Source: Temnothorax longispinosus
Lineage: Eukaryota > Arthropoda > Insecta > Hymenoptera > Formicidae
Direction of reading: 5' to 3'
Length of the DNA: 64,000 nucleotides
NCBI RefSeq assembly: GCF_030848805.1
Contig: NC_092369.1
Coordinates: forward strand, 3,632,743-3,696,742
Position numbers and translations under genes: made by a program. This document shows, piece after piece, positions 19,721-31,820 of the stretch (the stretch's first letter is position 1; each line of letters starts with the position of its first letter). Below the pieces are notes generated by a model. That model was given only the letters and a program-made list of their open reading frames with translations. It made no database searches and was not told the origin of the DNA.

Positions 19721-20800
19721 ATGCAGCGCGAACGTGTGTGCACTAAGTGTACCAAGCCGATAGCTAGTCAGTCTTCCTCGTGTGGTGGATGCGCTAGAGA
19801 TTTTCATCCGAGGTGCGTCAAGCCGTATCTCGCTACCAAATCTGTCAGTGAGTGCTGCACGGCGCGACTGTCTGCCGTGCCGCCGCCTAGAGATGCTCTC
19901 CGTGGGTCTGCCTCCCCGGGTGCGGGAGCTGCTGCTGCTTCTGCCGCGCAGCTGCAGCCCACTGACACACTCCTTCAGTCGATTCTGACTAAGCTTGAAG
20001 AGTCCGACAAGAAGATGGCTACTAAACTCGAGGAGTCCGACAAGAAGATGGCCACTAGACTTGACGAATCGGACAAGAGGTTTGCTGCCAGGTTTGACCA
20101 GTCAGATAGGAAGATCGCTGCCTTTATGGAGCAGCAAGAGTCGATGAATGCCGGCTTCGCGCACAAGTTAGATCAAATACCCGAGCTCTTAAAAATCATA
20201 AAAGAGCAGGGCGAAAGAATTGCGTCGCTTGAGGCTCAGTGCGCGCAGTTGCGTGGCTCTGGGCACGTAGAGCGAGAATTGTCAACATCGCGGGTCCCTC
20301 GGACGTCTGAAATAATTATTTCTGTTCCCAGTAAACTCACTGTTACATCTGGTAAGCTTGTTGAGAGTGTTTTTCGTGTTCTTGGCATTCCACAGCTTAC
20401 CTCTGATGTCCTTGAGGCCCGAGATGTGAGGGTGGGTGACGCGTCCGCGGCGTCTGGCTCTGTTTCTGCCACTAATCAGCACAATGATACTGGTCGTACG
20501 AGATCCGTCATCGTCACACTTAAGTCCCATGAAGTTTGCGATTACGTTCTCAGGGCCGTGCGCCGTGGACGCCGACTCACAGTCGGCGAAGTTTTTCCGG
20601 GTGATGTCCCCGGTTATATCCGTGTCAATAAATTTCTTCCTGCTGATACATATGATCTCCTGCGCAAGACTAAAATCAAGGCTAAGCAGTGTTCGTATAA
20701 ATATGTTTGGTGTAGAGATGGTAAAATATTTGTCCGCAAAGACCATAATCAGCCTTCTTTAGTCATCGCCTCTGAGGCTGGCCTGGCCGATCTCCGGTGA
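19721..20800 (+). CDS. Non-LTR ORF1 protein with PHD-like finger
   Basis: Intact frame of 359 codons from ATG at 19721. Residues 7-45 hold a PHD-like zinc finger: CTKCTKPIASQSSSCGGCAR, then DFHPRCV and a closing CC. Residues about 75-150 are a coiled coil made of a repeated 11-residue unit (LEESDKKMATK, LEESDKKMATR, LDESDKRFAAR, FDQSDRKIAAF). The C-terminal half (SEIIISVPSKLTVTSGKLVE to KYVWCRDGKIFVRKDHN) is shared with copy 1. ORF1 proteins of this type bind element RNA and form particles with it. The stop at 20,798-20,800 lies a few bases before ORF2. Confidence 0.82.
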   Translation: MQRERVCTKCTKPIASQSSSCGGCARDFHPRCVKPYLATKSVSECCTARLSAVPPPRDALRGSASPGAGAAAASAAQLQPTDTLLQSILTKLEESDKKMATKLEESDKKMATRLDESDKRFAARFDQSDRKIAAFMEQQESMNAGFAHKLDQIPELLKIIKEQGERIASLEAQCAQLRGSGHVERELSTSRVPRTSEIIISVPSKLTVTSGKLVESVFRVLGIPQLTSDVLEARDVRVGDASAASGSVSATNQHNDTGRTRSVIVTLKSHEVCDYVLRAVRRGRRLTVGEVFPGDVPGYIRVNKFLPADTYDLLRKTKIKAKQCSYKYVWCRDGKIFVRKDHNQPSLVIASEAGLADLR

Positions 20801-20803
20801 CCT

Positions 20804-23718
20804 GTGGGGGAGGTGTACCATGTTCCTTCGCCGAATTGTCTCGCTATTGCTCATCTCAATGCTTGCTCCCTTCCTGCCCATTTTGAATTAATCCAGGCCT
20901 TCCTAGCGTCTAACTTCTTTTATATCTTTGCAATCTCTGAAACCTGGCTCCATTCACATATTTCCGACGACCTCGTACGTATCGCTGGATATTATCTTTT
21001 ACGGGCTGATAGGGAGGGTAAGGAGGGGGGTGGCGTCGCGTGTTATGTTCATGATTCACTTAGGGCGCATGTCCTGGCGTCATCTCCCTCCGCTTTCTCG
21101 AATGCGCCGGAGTATCTTATTCTAGATATTCGTAGCGTTGCATGTGAACCTCTTTTATTTACTATCATGTATCGTCGGCCGAAAGCCAGAAATTTCAGTA
21201 CATATGTTGATGTCCTTACTTCATATATGCACAGTTACAAAAAAATCATTATTACCGGCGATTTAAATTGCAATCTTCTTGTTCCATCATACGAGTCTGG
21301 TTACTTACGAAGCATGGTTTCACAATTGTCGCTCATTATTGTTCAGTCACAACCTACTTTTCACACAAGTTTTTCCCATTCTTGGTTGGATGTCTTCATA
21401 GTCGACAGCACGGACAAAGTGTTATCATTTCGTAAGTCTGACGCTCCCTTCATCAACGGTCACGATCTCATCGAATTGACTTATTTTTTTGAAGTGCCGT
21501 CCTTCAGTAGTCGCACCCTCGTCCGGCGCTGTTACAAAAATTCGACGAGCAAGCGTTTACTCGCACTCTCACCTCCATGCTATCCTCATCTTTTCCGCGT
21601 GATTTCGGTTCGATGAGGCCCAGTGATTCTGACCTTGACCATTTTCTCAACACCATAACTAACGACATCACTGCCTGTTTGAATCTATATGCTCCTATTC
21701 ATACTTTTAGAGTGACCCGTCCGTCTGCCCCTTGGTTGACTAAGGCTCTTACTCTCAAAATCAGACACCGCAACCGGCTCTTCAACATCGCGCGTAGATC
21801 CGGTGACATCCTCGATTTTTACATTTATAGGCTTTTCAGAAACAATCTTACGCGTGATCTTAGACGAGCCAGAGAACAGTATCACACAAATAGACTAAAT
21901 ACAATTTCTGATCCGTCCAAGATGTGGCGCGAACTTGCCAATCTTGGTCTTATCGAATCACCTCGTTTTTCACCCCTTAACTTTTTTTCACGTGATCTTT
22001 TGAATGCTTATTATGCTTCTATTTCAAACTGTTATCCTTCTTGTACACAATCCCAATTTTCTGATATCATATCCATAGTGCCCGGCGAACCGCAATTTCA
22101 TTTTTCTCAAATATCCGTTGACGACCTGCGCTCTGCAATATCTTCACCTTCCTCTCCTTCTTTTGCTTCTGGCTCTGATCAGTTACCATTATTCGCCATC
22201 GCCTTGGTCCTGCCCCATATTGGTAATCTCCTGACCACATTTTTCAATTGTTGTCTCAGCTCAGGCCATTTCCCATCTCCTTGGAAACGTGCTATAGTAC
22301 GTTCACTATCCAAAGTTAAATCACCAATCTCTCCTTCAGACACAAGACCCATAGCCAACCTGTGTGAACTCTCAAAACTATTCGAAAAAATTATTCATCG
22401 TCAAATCGTTGACTTCATCAATTTGTATAACATCCTTGATGCTAGGCAGTCTGGATACCGTAAGGGTTATTCGACCCAGTCTGCCCTCCTACGATTAGCT
22501 CATAATATCAGGAGTGGTGTCGACGTAGGTGAGGTGCTGATACTTGTTCTCTTCGATTTCAGTAAAGCCTTCGACACTGTCTCTCATCCTTTGCTTTTGA
22601 CCAAGCTCAGGAAATTGGGGCTTTTCTGATCTCGCCATTGGACTAATTTTTTCGTACCTCACTGGTCGTCTCCAGGCAGTTGTCGATTTAGAAGGTGTTT
22701 TCTCCGAGTGGCTATCTGTCACTGCTGGTGTCCGCAGGGATCCGTCTTGGGACCTCTACTTTTTTCACTTTTTATTAACGATATCGGTGCGTTCTTAAGA
22801 TTTACAGAGCACTTGATATTCACCGATGACACTCAAATTTATCGCAGGTGTCTCTTTTCTCAATTAAATGCTGGGCTTCAACTTGTGGCGCACGATGTGA
22901 GTGTAGTTTTTGAATTTGCGGCTACAAATGGACTAACTCTCAATTTAAATAAATCCAAGGTCTTAATACTTGGCAGCAGAAATTACGTCAAGCAAATCGA
23001 TCTTAACGACCTTCCCCTCATTTCTGTTGGTGGTGCTTCGATTCCCTATGTTACTGAAGCGCGTAACCTGGGTGTCATAATGAGGTCTGACCTGTCTTGG
23101 GCTAGTCATGTCTCCCATGTTTCAAGGAGAGTGCACTTCACGCTATACAAGCTCAAGTTCCATAAGAACTCCTTGTCACTTCAGTTGCGGGTAAAACTTG
23201 TGACTGCATTGATCTGGCCTCCGTTAGATTACTGTTCTCTTGTATATAACGATGTCACTGATGAGCTCAACGGTAGATTGCAAACTCTTATCAACTGTGC
23301 AATTCGCTTTATATTTAATTTAAAACGCGACGAACACATCACGCCTTTTCGTCATCGATTGGGGTGGTTGTCCGTAAGAAACAGACGTCTATACTTTCTG
23401 GGAATCGAAATGTACAAGATATCCCGCGGTATGTCTCCCAGTTACCTCTCCGAAATCTTCATTAAGCCTGATTCCTTGATTAGACGTTCGTCGCGGTTTG
23501 CACTGGAACATGTGTATCAAATTCCTATCCACAGGACTGAAACTTATCACAGGTCCTTCCATTTAGCTGGAATTTATCTATGGAACTCTCTTCCTACTGA
23601 GATCGTGTCCTCATCAACTGTTACCGAATTTAAACGTAAGCTTTACAACCATCTCTTTTCTCTCGAGTCTAGTTCCGTGCATGCTTCTACCTTGGAGCCG
23701 TCAGGCGTTGGAACATGA
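20804..23718 (+). pseudogene. Non-LTR ORF2: endonuclease and reverse transcriptase, frameshifted
   Basis: Encodes the polyprotein that nicks target DNA and copies element RNA. Endonuclease: AIAHLNACSLPAHFELI, FAISETWLHSH, IIITGDLNCNLL and SWLDVFIVDS at 20,804-21,600. A frame change near 21,577-21,616 leads into the reverse transcriptase: RQSGYRKGYSTQSALLRLAH, LVLFDFSKAFDTVSHPLL. Between about 22,622 and 22,732 the frame shifts away and back. Then PQGSVLGPLLFSLFINDIGA and the active-site box reads FTDD where FADD or YADD is usual. The C-terminal thumb and linker are open to 23,718. Three frame changes plus the altered box mean it is inactive. Confidence 0.85.
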
Positions 23719-24540
23719 CACTAATATCAAATATAGTCGCGTGCCAAATCACTTACTTTAAGTCGGGTCATCTGATTGTTAATCTAGTCGCGTACTGAAC
23801 CATTTTTTTGTTTTGGGTCATGTTATTGCAGTCTTACGATTCTGTTTCTTTCGTTTGCTACATTGCGTATTGTATATATTATATATTTTTTAATTATATT
23901 CGGTCGATCGGCAAAATAACATGGAATTCTTCGTTATTAGTTTGTAAATTGCGCTGCGCCTTAGTTTTTAGTCCTTAGTTCTTAGTTTTATATACTATAC
24001 GAAATATCAAGTTAATGATTATAATATTACGATAAGCTTTTTCACTTAATGTTTAACTTGGTAATCGCCTCAGGCTTAAGAAAGTTCTACACAGTTCCAG
24101 TTCATGTGGTTACATTATTCATGTTCTTTTGTTCGAGAGAGCACAACGACGGAATTTTCGTTGATACATGATTCTTCAACAGTACTTCAGATAATTTATA
24201 CTTGTCCAATAAAATCTGGGCATGTGATGTAACATAATCATAATGAATATGCATGTTTAAGCACGTTTCATTCAATTTATTTAGTTTTATAGCATGTAGG
24301 GAAGCATTAATTAGGAATGGAAATAATATTATTATTCTTTCGCGATATTAAACGTTATTATTTTCATTATTTCCATTTTTACTTACTGCTTTATTGGTAG
24401 CTATCACACTGCGTCTTGTATCTTTCTTAGTTTCTAACTCATATCAACTTCTGTCTTTTATATTTTGCTGTTGTTTACATCACGTGTATCATCCTATTAT
24501 TCATTATTTGCCTAAAGTCTTGACTATGGCATAATAATAT
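23719..24540 (+). other. 3' UTR of non-LTR copy 2
   Basis: Non-coding 3' region; 24,031-24,540 matches 13,141-13,680 of copy 1 closely (GATAAGCTTTTTCACT through CTTGACTATGGCATAATA), which defines the 3' end that the reverse transcriptase would recognise. Confidence 0.75.
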
Positions 24541-25228
<688 letters not shown>

Positions 25229-25276
25229 TCATCTCTCTCTCTCTCTCTCTCTCTCTCGCTCTCTCTCATCTCTCTC

Positions 25277-25313
<37 letters not shown>

Positions 25314-25317
25314 CCTC

Positions 25318-25410
<93 letters not shown>
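25229..25410. repeat. (CT)n tract
   Basis: CT repeat with a few interruptions (CTCCTC, CGTCCTCAA), between the CAAT tail of copy 2 and the 5' end of copy 3. Confidence 0.97.
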
Positions 25411-25412
<2 letters not shown>

Positions 25413-26945
25413 CGTGAGTATTATCATCCCAGCAAACAAAAAAAAGATTGAAAAGAATTAAAACGGGATTGCCAGGAATTCAATTAAGGATTTTCCGAAT
25501 GCCATTCTGTTCAAAAAAGGGATTGAAATAGTTTCAATATCATGGAATTCCTTATTTTGGAAAGAATTTGTCTTTTTTGAATCCCATCCAATTCCGACAC
25601 AAAAATATTATACCACTGAATGCCAGGTTAGGGATTGGAAAGTTTCGTGATGAATTCCATTGAATACCATTGATTCCGTTAACGAAATGAATACCACTGA
25701 ATGCCAGGTTAGGGATTGGAAAGTTTCGTGATGAATTCCATTGAATACCATTGATTCCGTTAACGAAATAAATACCATTGAATGCCAAACTAGGAATTAA
25801 AAATTTCCGTATTGAATTCCATTGAATTCTGTCTATTCTGACAATAAAATGAATACCATTGAATGCCAGGATAGGGATTGAAAAGTGTCCGTGTTGAACT
25901 CTGTGGCGGTACGCGCCACCATATAGTACACGCCCGCGCGGTATCTGCATTACCGGCAGTTCACGTCGACGCCGCTAGGCGTCGCATCGCCGGGGCATCT
26001 TCTCGAGTTCAAAGTTCCGTCTCGACCGCTATGTAAAGGGACCCCCTACGGTGCCTGACAGATCTTACAAATCTCATTTTCGGGCTAATTGCCCATCGGC
26101 AGTAGTGCGTGTAATGCTCTTTTAGGCATACACAAAAGCTGACCGACGAACAACGGCGCTTGGTCGCCCAACGGAGGCGCGAGACGTTTCCTAAACCATC
26201 TAATGCCATGCAATTCCATAACCTTTACGGATTCCATAGGATTGGATGGAATTGAAAATGTCTTTTTTGGATTCCATGGGATTGGACCATCTCATTTCGA
26301 ATTCCATCTAATTTCATCTAATTCCGCCAAAAAAGGGATTAAAAGGTATTAAAAAATTTTAATATCTTTTAATCCTTTTGCGTTTGCTGGGATTTGTCTG
26401 TATTCTTCGCTCTTGCTTTAATCGAATATTACTGCTGCTGTAAGTTGCCTCCGGGCTATATTGTTGCAGGAGTAAGCGAGTTTTTTGTTGCTTGTCATCT
26501 GCAGTATTCACTCAAGGGGTACTCGTTGCCTATTTCTGAGTATTTCGATGACAAGTTTTACTGCTTATTATAACCTCGCTCTCGGAGTTGTCCTGTGAAC
26601 GACGCCAGCCTCTGCTGCGCATGCGCCTGAAATCGTTGCCAATCTTCTTTATCTGTGTGCTATCTGAGCATGTGCTACCTAAATGAATGCTGATTGGCTG
26701 CTTGGATCTGTTCTTCTGCACCTTATTTCTGGTCTGGTGACATGCGTGCTGCCACCTGAGTGACACTGGTGTGATGAGCTGCTGAGATCGTTGTGACTTC
26801 TGATTGGCTGTGTAATGTAAAGCTGTGCTGTATGTCGTGACTTTTATTTCGAACTTCGCGTTATCTTTGAAATCGTCTTGAACCTGCTGCTGAGATCGTC
26901 GTGACTTCTGATTGGCTGTGTAATGTAAAGCTGTGCTGTATGTAG
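25411..26945 (+). mobile_element. Non-LTR copy 3, 5' fragment, split by a MITE
   Basis: The 5' UTR starts GTGAGTATTATCAT at 25,414, is interrupted by a MITE (25,428-26,391) and resumes TTGTCTGTATTCTTCGCTCT; GCGAGTTTTTTGTTGCTTGT matches copy 1. It includes a 58-bp tandem duplication, GCTGAGATCGTYGTGACTTC to CTGTGCTGTATGT, at 26,778-26,835 and 26,885-26,943. It is cut off at 26,945 by a family A LTR. No ORF remains. Confidence 0.75.
25428..26391. mobile_element. MITE with CCCAGCAAAC terminal inverted repeats
   Basis: Starts CCCAGCAAACAAAAAAAAG and ends CTTTTGCGTTTGCTGGG, inverted repeats of about 30 bp with GATTRAAAAG words. A two-base AT flanks each side, a possible target duplication. The interior has three copies of a roughly 65-85 bp unit with GAATGCCAGGTTAGGGATTG and GATTCCGTTAACGAAAT (25,610-25,880), and a unique GC-richer part at 25,900-26,210. 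No transposase. The superfamily is unclear. Confidence 0.8.
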
Positions 26946-29900
26946 TGTGACGTCCTGGGTGATGCGAGGTGGCTCGATCCGGCAGAACGTCTCCGTCGAA
27001 ATCAATTTTTATGGGTTCTTCTTGCAGTTAAGGAGGTAAAACCCCAGGATAATTAGCTGTTGGTCGGCGATGTAGATTATGGCTCCTTGGATCCGTCGAA
27101 GGTAGGTAATTCAATAATCTTTATCTTTCTTTTGATATAAAAGAGTATGATATTTATTGTAGAACTTTTACGATACAAGTGGTTTATGTGGGAGGATGGA
27201 ACAAGTATAAGATATGTGACCTTTCCTGGCTCGTTCCACACTCTCCGTCGAGAGGGTGAAAGATTCCGCTTTTATACAATTTTGGAAATGGTAGTGGGAG
27301 GTGACCGCACCTCGTTACAATGAGTCATAAGGCGTTGTCTAGCGGATGTGAGTCTACTTCTAGTGGTGTGGCTCGCTTGCCAGCAATGAGTCATAGGGTG
27401 GTATCTTGAAATTCATTACCTTATATGGTCATGCGTTGCGCTCTGCTTCGACATGTCCATATATGGTCTATGCGAAGACTAGATTCACTCGAATGAGTCA
27501 TACAGGTGACTCATCTGAATTCTATTTTATTCTCTAGTCTAACAGCGATTTGTATTGAGAGCGATACCTACTTTCATTATGAAATTTCAATATGACTTTT
27601 ATCAAAAAGAAAAATAAGAAATCTTTAATATTTTAATTTTAAAATGTGCAAATATATGTTGAATATTATTTAAGTTTCTTCAGACATACTTTACATACAG
27701 TAGAATAATTCAATAGTACAATTAAAGTCATTATTAGTATATCTAAAGTATAAAAGATATTGCTCTCTTCGTCTAACAGTTACTATAGTATATCTGACAA
27801 TGTACAATACTTGCATCTCGCTCGGATTCGCGTTCCTTATGCTACGCATATACAATTCTGTCTTTCTCAGGTTCGTGAGTGGCGCTTCAGCGTTTGACGC
27901 TCGAGATTTATATTAATTTTAGTAAGTATATATATATATTTTGTTAATAATAATAATATTGATAAAAGTGATTTTAGCAGTGGTAATAATGATTCTACTG
28001 TCAGGTTAATAATATATCGTACAGATAGAAATGGTCAGCATTCTCATTAGTACAGGAAATAAATGAAATTAAATTGTTTATATATAATAAGATTTTTATT
28101 CTTTTTATATCTCGCGAATGGTTGGGAATTTGATAGGAGTGTATAGGAAATATATTGTAGGACTTTCGCTAAAGTATAATATAGCATTGGAAATTTTCAT
28201 CATTAATATATGTGTTTGTTAATAACAAATTATTAATTAAATAAATTGGTACTTTTTAATTTGCGTATTAATATTGTTATGTTCTCTTTATTTAAAAGGT
28301 TTTGACTTTTTAATATCATCTCGTTTATGAGCACTGTTTATTTTATTGTTATAAATATTTTGTAAATAAACGACTGCAGAAATAAAAGTTATTATTGTTT
28401 TTCGTAGGTATACTGATACAGGGTTTATATGTGCGGTCGAAATTTATATGTATCAGAACGAGCTTTTGTTATTATATATTTTAGAGTGTTGTTGCACAAA
28501 CAGAGATATGTATTTTTACGATTAATTAGGTATAGGAGTTTAGTGAAAATTATGCTTATATATTATTTTTAAGGAAAAAGGTTCAAGTTTTCAGGGTATA
28601 TAAAAGGGGATTTTTAATCATTGTCGTTTACTGGATATTAAAATCTGAATTCCGATGTCCTCTAAATTAACCAAATACGAATATGCAATACTATGTTATT
28701 GGTAACTTTTGGGAACATATATTTTATACAGGGTGGTTTTTCCTTTGGATTTTCGTGTAGCTTTCATTAATGGAGTAACGAAATTTTGACTTGTATAAAA
28801 GTTGTTATATATGATCTGAGGTATAAGTTAAAAATATTTATCGACATGGTCAGTAATTTGTTTATGGTTGTTTATGAAAGTAAGTTGCAATTTTGAATAA
28901 TTATATAGTAAATGTTTTTTCATTGATCGGTTCTAGTGATTATTCCTTATACACGTTTATATTGTTCTCATTTCAAATTATTCGTTTCTATTTTATTTTA
29001 ATTTATTAAGAATTTATTATGGCTATCCTTGTCTTACACTTTGTGAACTGGTATTAAACTATCCTCGTCTTTCATGGAGCTAATGTTCAATTTTTAATCT
29101 CGTTTATTAGTTTAATTAATTTAAATAGAAAATCGGGGTTAACGTTACTGGTGTTTAGGAGTATGAGAGATTCCATTTTATCATAATAATTAAGTGTCAA
29201 AATTTTGTTCGGAAATGAAATTTTTCGGTTTTAAAATGTATAAAAGACTAAAATATTAATGTAAAAGTGATTTGGTCTTTGTAAGTCTAAAGGGTAGGAA
29301 ATTCAAAATGGCGGACGTGAAACTTTAATAATTTATAACTCGAGAACGGTAAGAGATAAAGAAATGGGGTTTCTTTTGTTGTATTCAGACAATTAAGGAC
29401 ATTATTTTAGGTTGTTTAAAATTTCTGTGTTTTATGGATTTCCGTAATTTTTAATTATATCTCGGAATTAAGAAGAGATATGATGTGGGGTTTTTGTGAG
29501 GTTACTTGACATGCTCTGCTGAGTATCTGCAGTGATTTTATTCATTATTTTTAATAATAATTTTATGGTAAATTGTATTGTTAATTAGTTTATTTTGAGA
29601 GATACAATAATGGTTTATAATCAAAAGTTTGACTTTTTATGATAGTTCCAGTAGTCACACTAACTAGGTCTGTTAATAATATAATTTAATTGTTTATAAC
29701 AATCATGTTTGAGAAATGCTAGTAAGATAATTATTATTTTAGTATGATAATATTCTTTGGGCACAAAAGGTTATGTTCTTATAAATAATCTGTTTTTAAT
29801 TATTTATTTATATTTTATTTTAATTTTCTGAGTTTATCCTTATGGATTATGCATTTATTCATGTGTTAAATTGAATTTATATTGCATAAAGGATCTCATA

Positions 29901-30216
29901 AAGCTTGTAGTATTAATTTACGATCAATTGTAGTGATGCTGGGGAATTTTAACAAGCAATTGTCCAAAAGTTTATAGTGTGATTCATGAAAATGGGGCTT
30001 AAACTTGAAAGGGTACCTTAAGGCGGCCATATTCTCTAGGCTTGTGTCTACTACTTTAAGAACGCATGCTCGCATCAGCTGAGTGATTGTTATGACAGTT
30101 AAGTTAAGGTGCGATTATTTATTCTTATATTGTTTTCAGGTGCTGTGCAATATGGATGGAAATCGAAAAATTTATACGGCTGGAATATAGCGGTGATTAT
30201 ACCGTCAGACGTGACA
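26946..30216 (+). mobile_element. Family A long LTR, copy 1 (3.27 kb)
   Basis: Begins TGTGACGTCCTGGGTGATG and ends ACCGTCAGACGTGACA, so it has TG...CA ends inside a short inverted repeat (TGTGACGTC / GACGTGACA). It is collinear with copy 2 at 34,289-37,094 and with the 5' half of it at 46,802-48,275. The interior is AT-rich with AATAAA-type words and no ORF. At 3.27 kb it is unusually long for an LTR. No target duplication is seen, since the right side runs into a leader and ORF remnant, so it is probably the 5' LTR of a truncated element. Confidence 0.8.
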
Positions 30217-30391
30217 GGCGCGAGTCGCCTGGCCAACCACGGCGCTCGGTCGCCTACGACGGCGCGAGTCGCCGGCAGCGCCAGCCGCTTCCTCGGCGCA
30301 CGGCCACCTACGACGGCGCTAGTCGCCTACAAGGCGCAAGTCGCCCGGCCAATCGCGGCGCGCGGCCGCCTGGCACGAGGCGCGAGACGCC
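30217..30391 (+). repeat. Six GGCGC-N-GTCGCC mini-hairpins in the element leader
   Basis: Directly after the LTR: GGCGCGAGTCGCC (30,217), GGCGCTCGGTCGCC (30,241), GGCGCGAGTCGCC (30,261), GGCGCTAGTCGCC (30,315), GGCGCAAGTCGCC (30,333) and GGCGCGAGACGCC (30,379). Each can pair GGCG with CGCC around a 5-6 base loop. Several follow the linker CCTACGAC. Position in a retroelement leader suggests RNA structure; a role is inferred only. Confidence 0.7.
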
Positions 30392-30535
30392 AGCCAATAA
30401 CAGCGCGCAGTCGCTACATCTCGCGCATACCCCTTTACGGTACCGCGTCCAAGACACAACGCTCCGGACCGTCACCAGATACAGACTTTTGCGCGCAGAC
30501 GGCTCAACCTGGAACCTTGCACCCCCGACAGTAAA

Positions 30536-30989
30536 CCGACGGAAGGCAAGACGCCGCGGCTTTTTGAGGAGCGTTTCAAGAAGAAGGACGATGATCCTAC
30601 TCGGCGACGGCGGACCCTGCCGATGCCTTTACAGGCCATCACATATCGGAAGAGAAACGTGTCGCTCTCTTCTTACTCGTCCGGAGTAACAAGCGTGACT
30701 AGCACGACCGCGGCCGCAGACGCCGCTAAGCTCGTCGACTTCCCGAAACGCGCGAAGGTCAACCCGGACAAGGGCCCGGGCACCGGAAAAAAAGAGGCAG
30801 ACGCGAGACGCCTCTACAATAACCGACGCAGAGCCGACGATGAGGGACGCCTCAGCTTCAGTCACCATCGGTACGCAGACGGACCCGGAGGCCACAAAGG
30901 CCGACGCCTCGACGCAGACGAAGCAACGGGGAGGCCAACAGGTCAAGGCGAGATATCTCGATATAATCGAAAGTGTAAATAAGATGTAA
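30536..30989 (+). pseudogene. Retroelement ORF remnant (possible gag), frameshifted
   Basis: The frame from 30,536 (PTEGKTPRLFEERFKKKDDD, YRKRNVSLSSYSSGVTSVTS) is protein-like up to an A7 run at 30,787-30,793. There it changes to another frame (DASTITDAEPTMRDASASVT, QQVKARYLDIIESVNKM), which ends at TAA 30,987-30,989. The Ser/Thr/Ala-rich, acidic C-terminal part and position after the LTR and leader fit the start of a gag-like protein, but I recognise no capsid or zinc-knuckle motif. The gene is cut after 30,989 and nothing of pol follows. Confidence 0.4.
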
Positions 30990-31154
30990 ATATAGTATAT
31001 AAACATATATTCGGTGTCGCCTACATTTCTCTTCCCTCCTTTGCGATTCACCTAACCTGGGCGATCCCTACGCACGCACCCAGTAGCTGACTAAGTTAGA
31101 ATAAGCATAGCTGACTAAGGTAGATTACCGCTCTGAAGGAAAGTAGTAGCGCCC

Positions 31155-31198
<44 letters not shown>

Positions 31199-31820
31199 GT
31201 ATATATGTGTGTGTCAGCGTACTCTTTCCCTTTTCTATTCTAAATGCATGTATATAAGTTAAAGTTAAAATTATTAGTATAGAATTAAGATTACATTCTA
31301 CTGATTAATTGCTACGATTTATTTTTCAAAGTACTTATTCTAAGGGAATTAGGATCCTCCACCGTGCTCATTAAATATAATAATATAGTAATTATATGAA
31401 TTTTATTATTTTATTTCAAACCCTTCACCATGTACATATAATAAGCATTAGTGTGGTTAATATTTTCTGATAGTTTAGTATTATAATAAGGTCGCTCGTT
31501 AATGTTTATTACGATCGCAAAATAGAGGTTACTCTTTTATTATTCGAAGTAGTCCTAGCACTAATACAAATGTGCTTAATAATAGGACAGTTCCCTCTAA
31601 ACAGTACACTGTAAGAAAACCGGTTGGTAATTTTAATAGCTGAATATATAGTATATAACGCAAAATATTCGATAAGCATGTTTAAATATATAATATGTAT
31701 GTTATTTGTGTATATAGGAAATAATAGCATTATAGCTTCGCACAAACGTATTTTATATGTATCGTGTATCGTTTTAACGCGTCCCACAAGGGATAACCGC
31801 CTCGCATAGAATCTGATACG
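30990..31820. other. AT-rich stretch with (TA)n, no gene
   Basis: Contains a (TA)n run at about 31,157-31,196 and a repeated TAGCTGACTAAG word (31,085 and 31,108). This should include the 3' LTR side of the minus-strand errantivirus-like element, but I could not fix its ends. No coding evidence. Confidence 0.5.

Larger units (their letters stand above)
19621..24540 (+). mobile_element. CR1-like non-LTR retrotransposon copy 2, nearly full length
   Basis: Holds ORF1 with a PHD-like finger, ORF2 with apurinic-type endonuclease and reverse transcriptase, and a 3' UTR (23,719-24,540) ending in a CAAT tail. A PHD-like finger in ORF1 is a feature described for CR1-like elements, so I place it near CR1/L2, without a phylogeny. 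Its C-terminal ORF1 and 3' UTR match copy 1. ORF2 has several frame changes, so the copy is dead. The 5' boundary is approximate. Confidence 0.8.
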
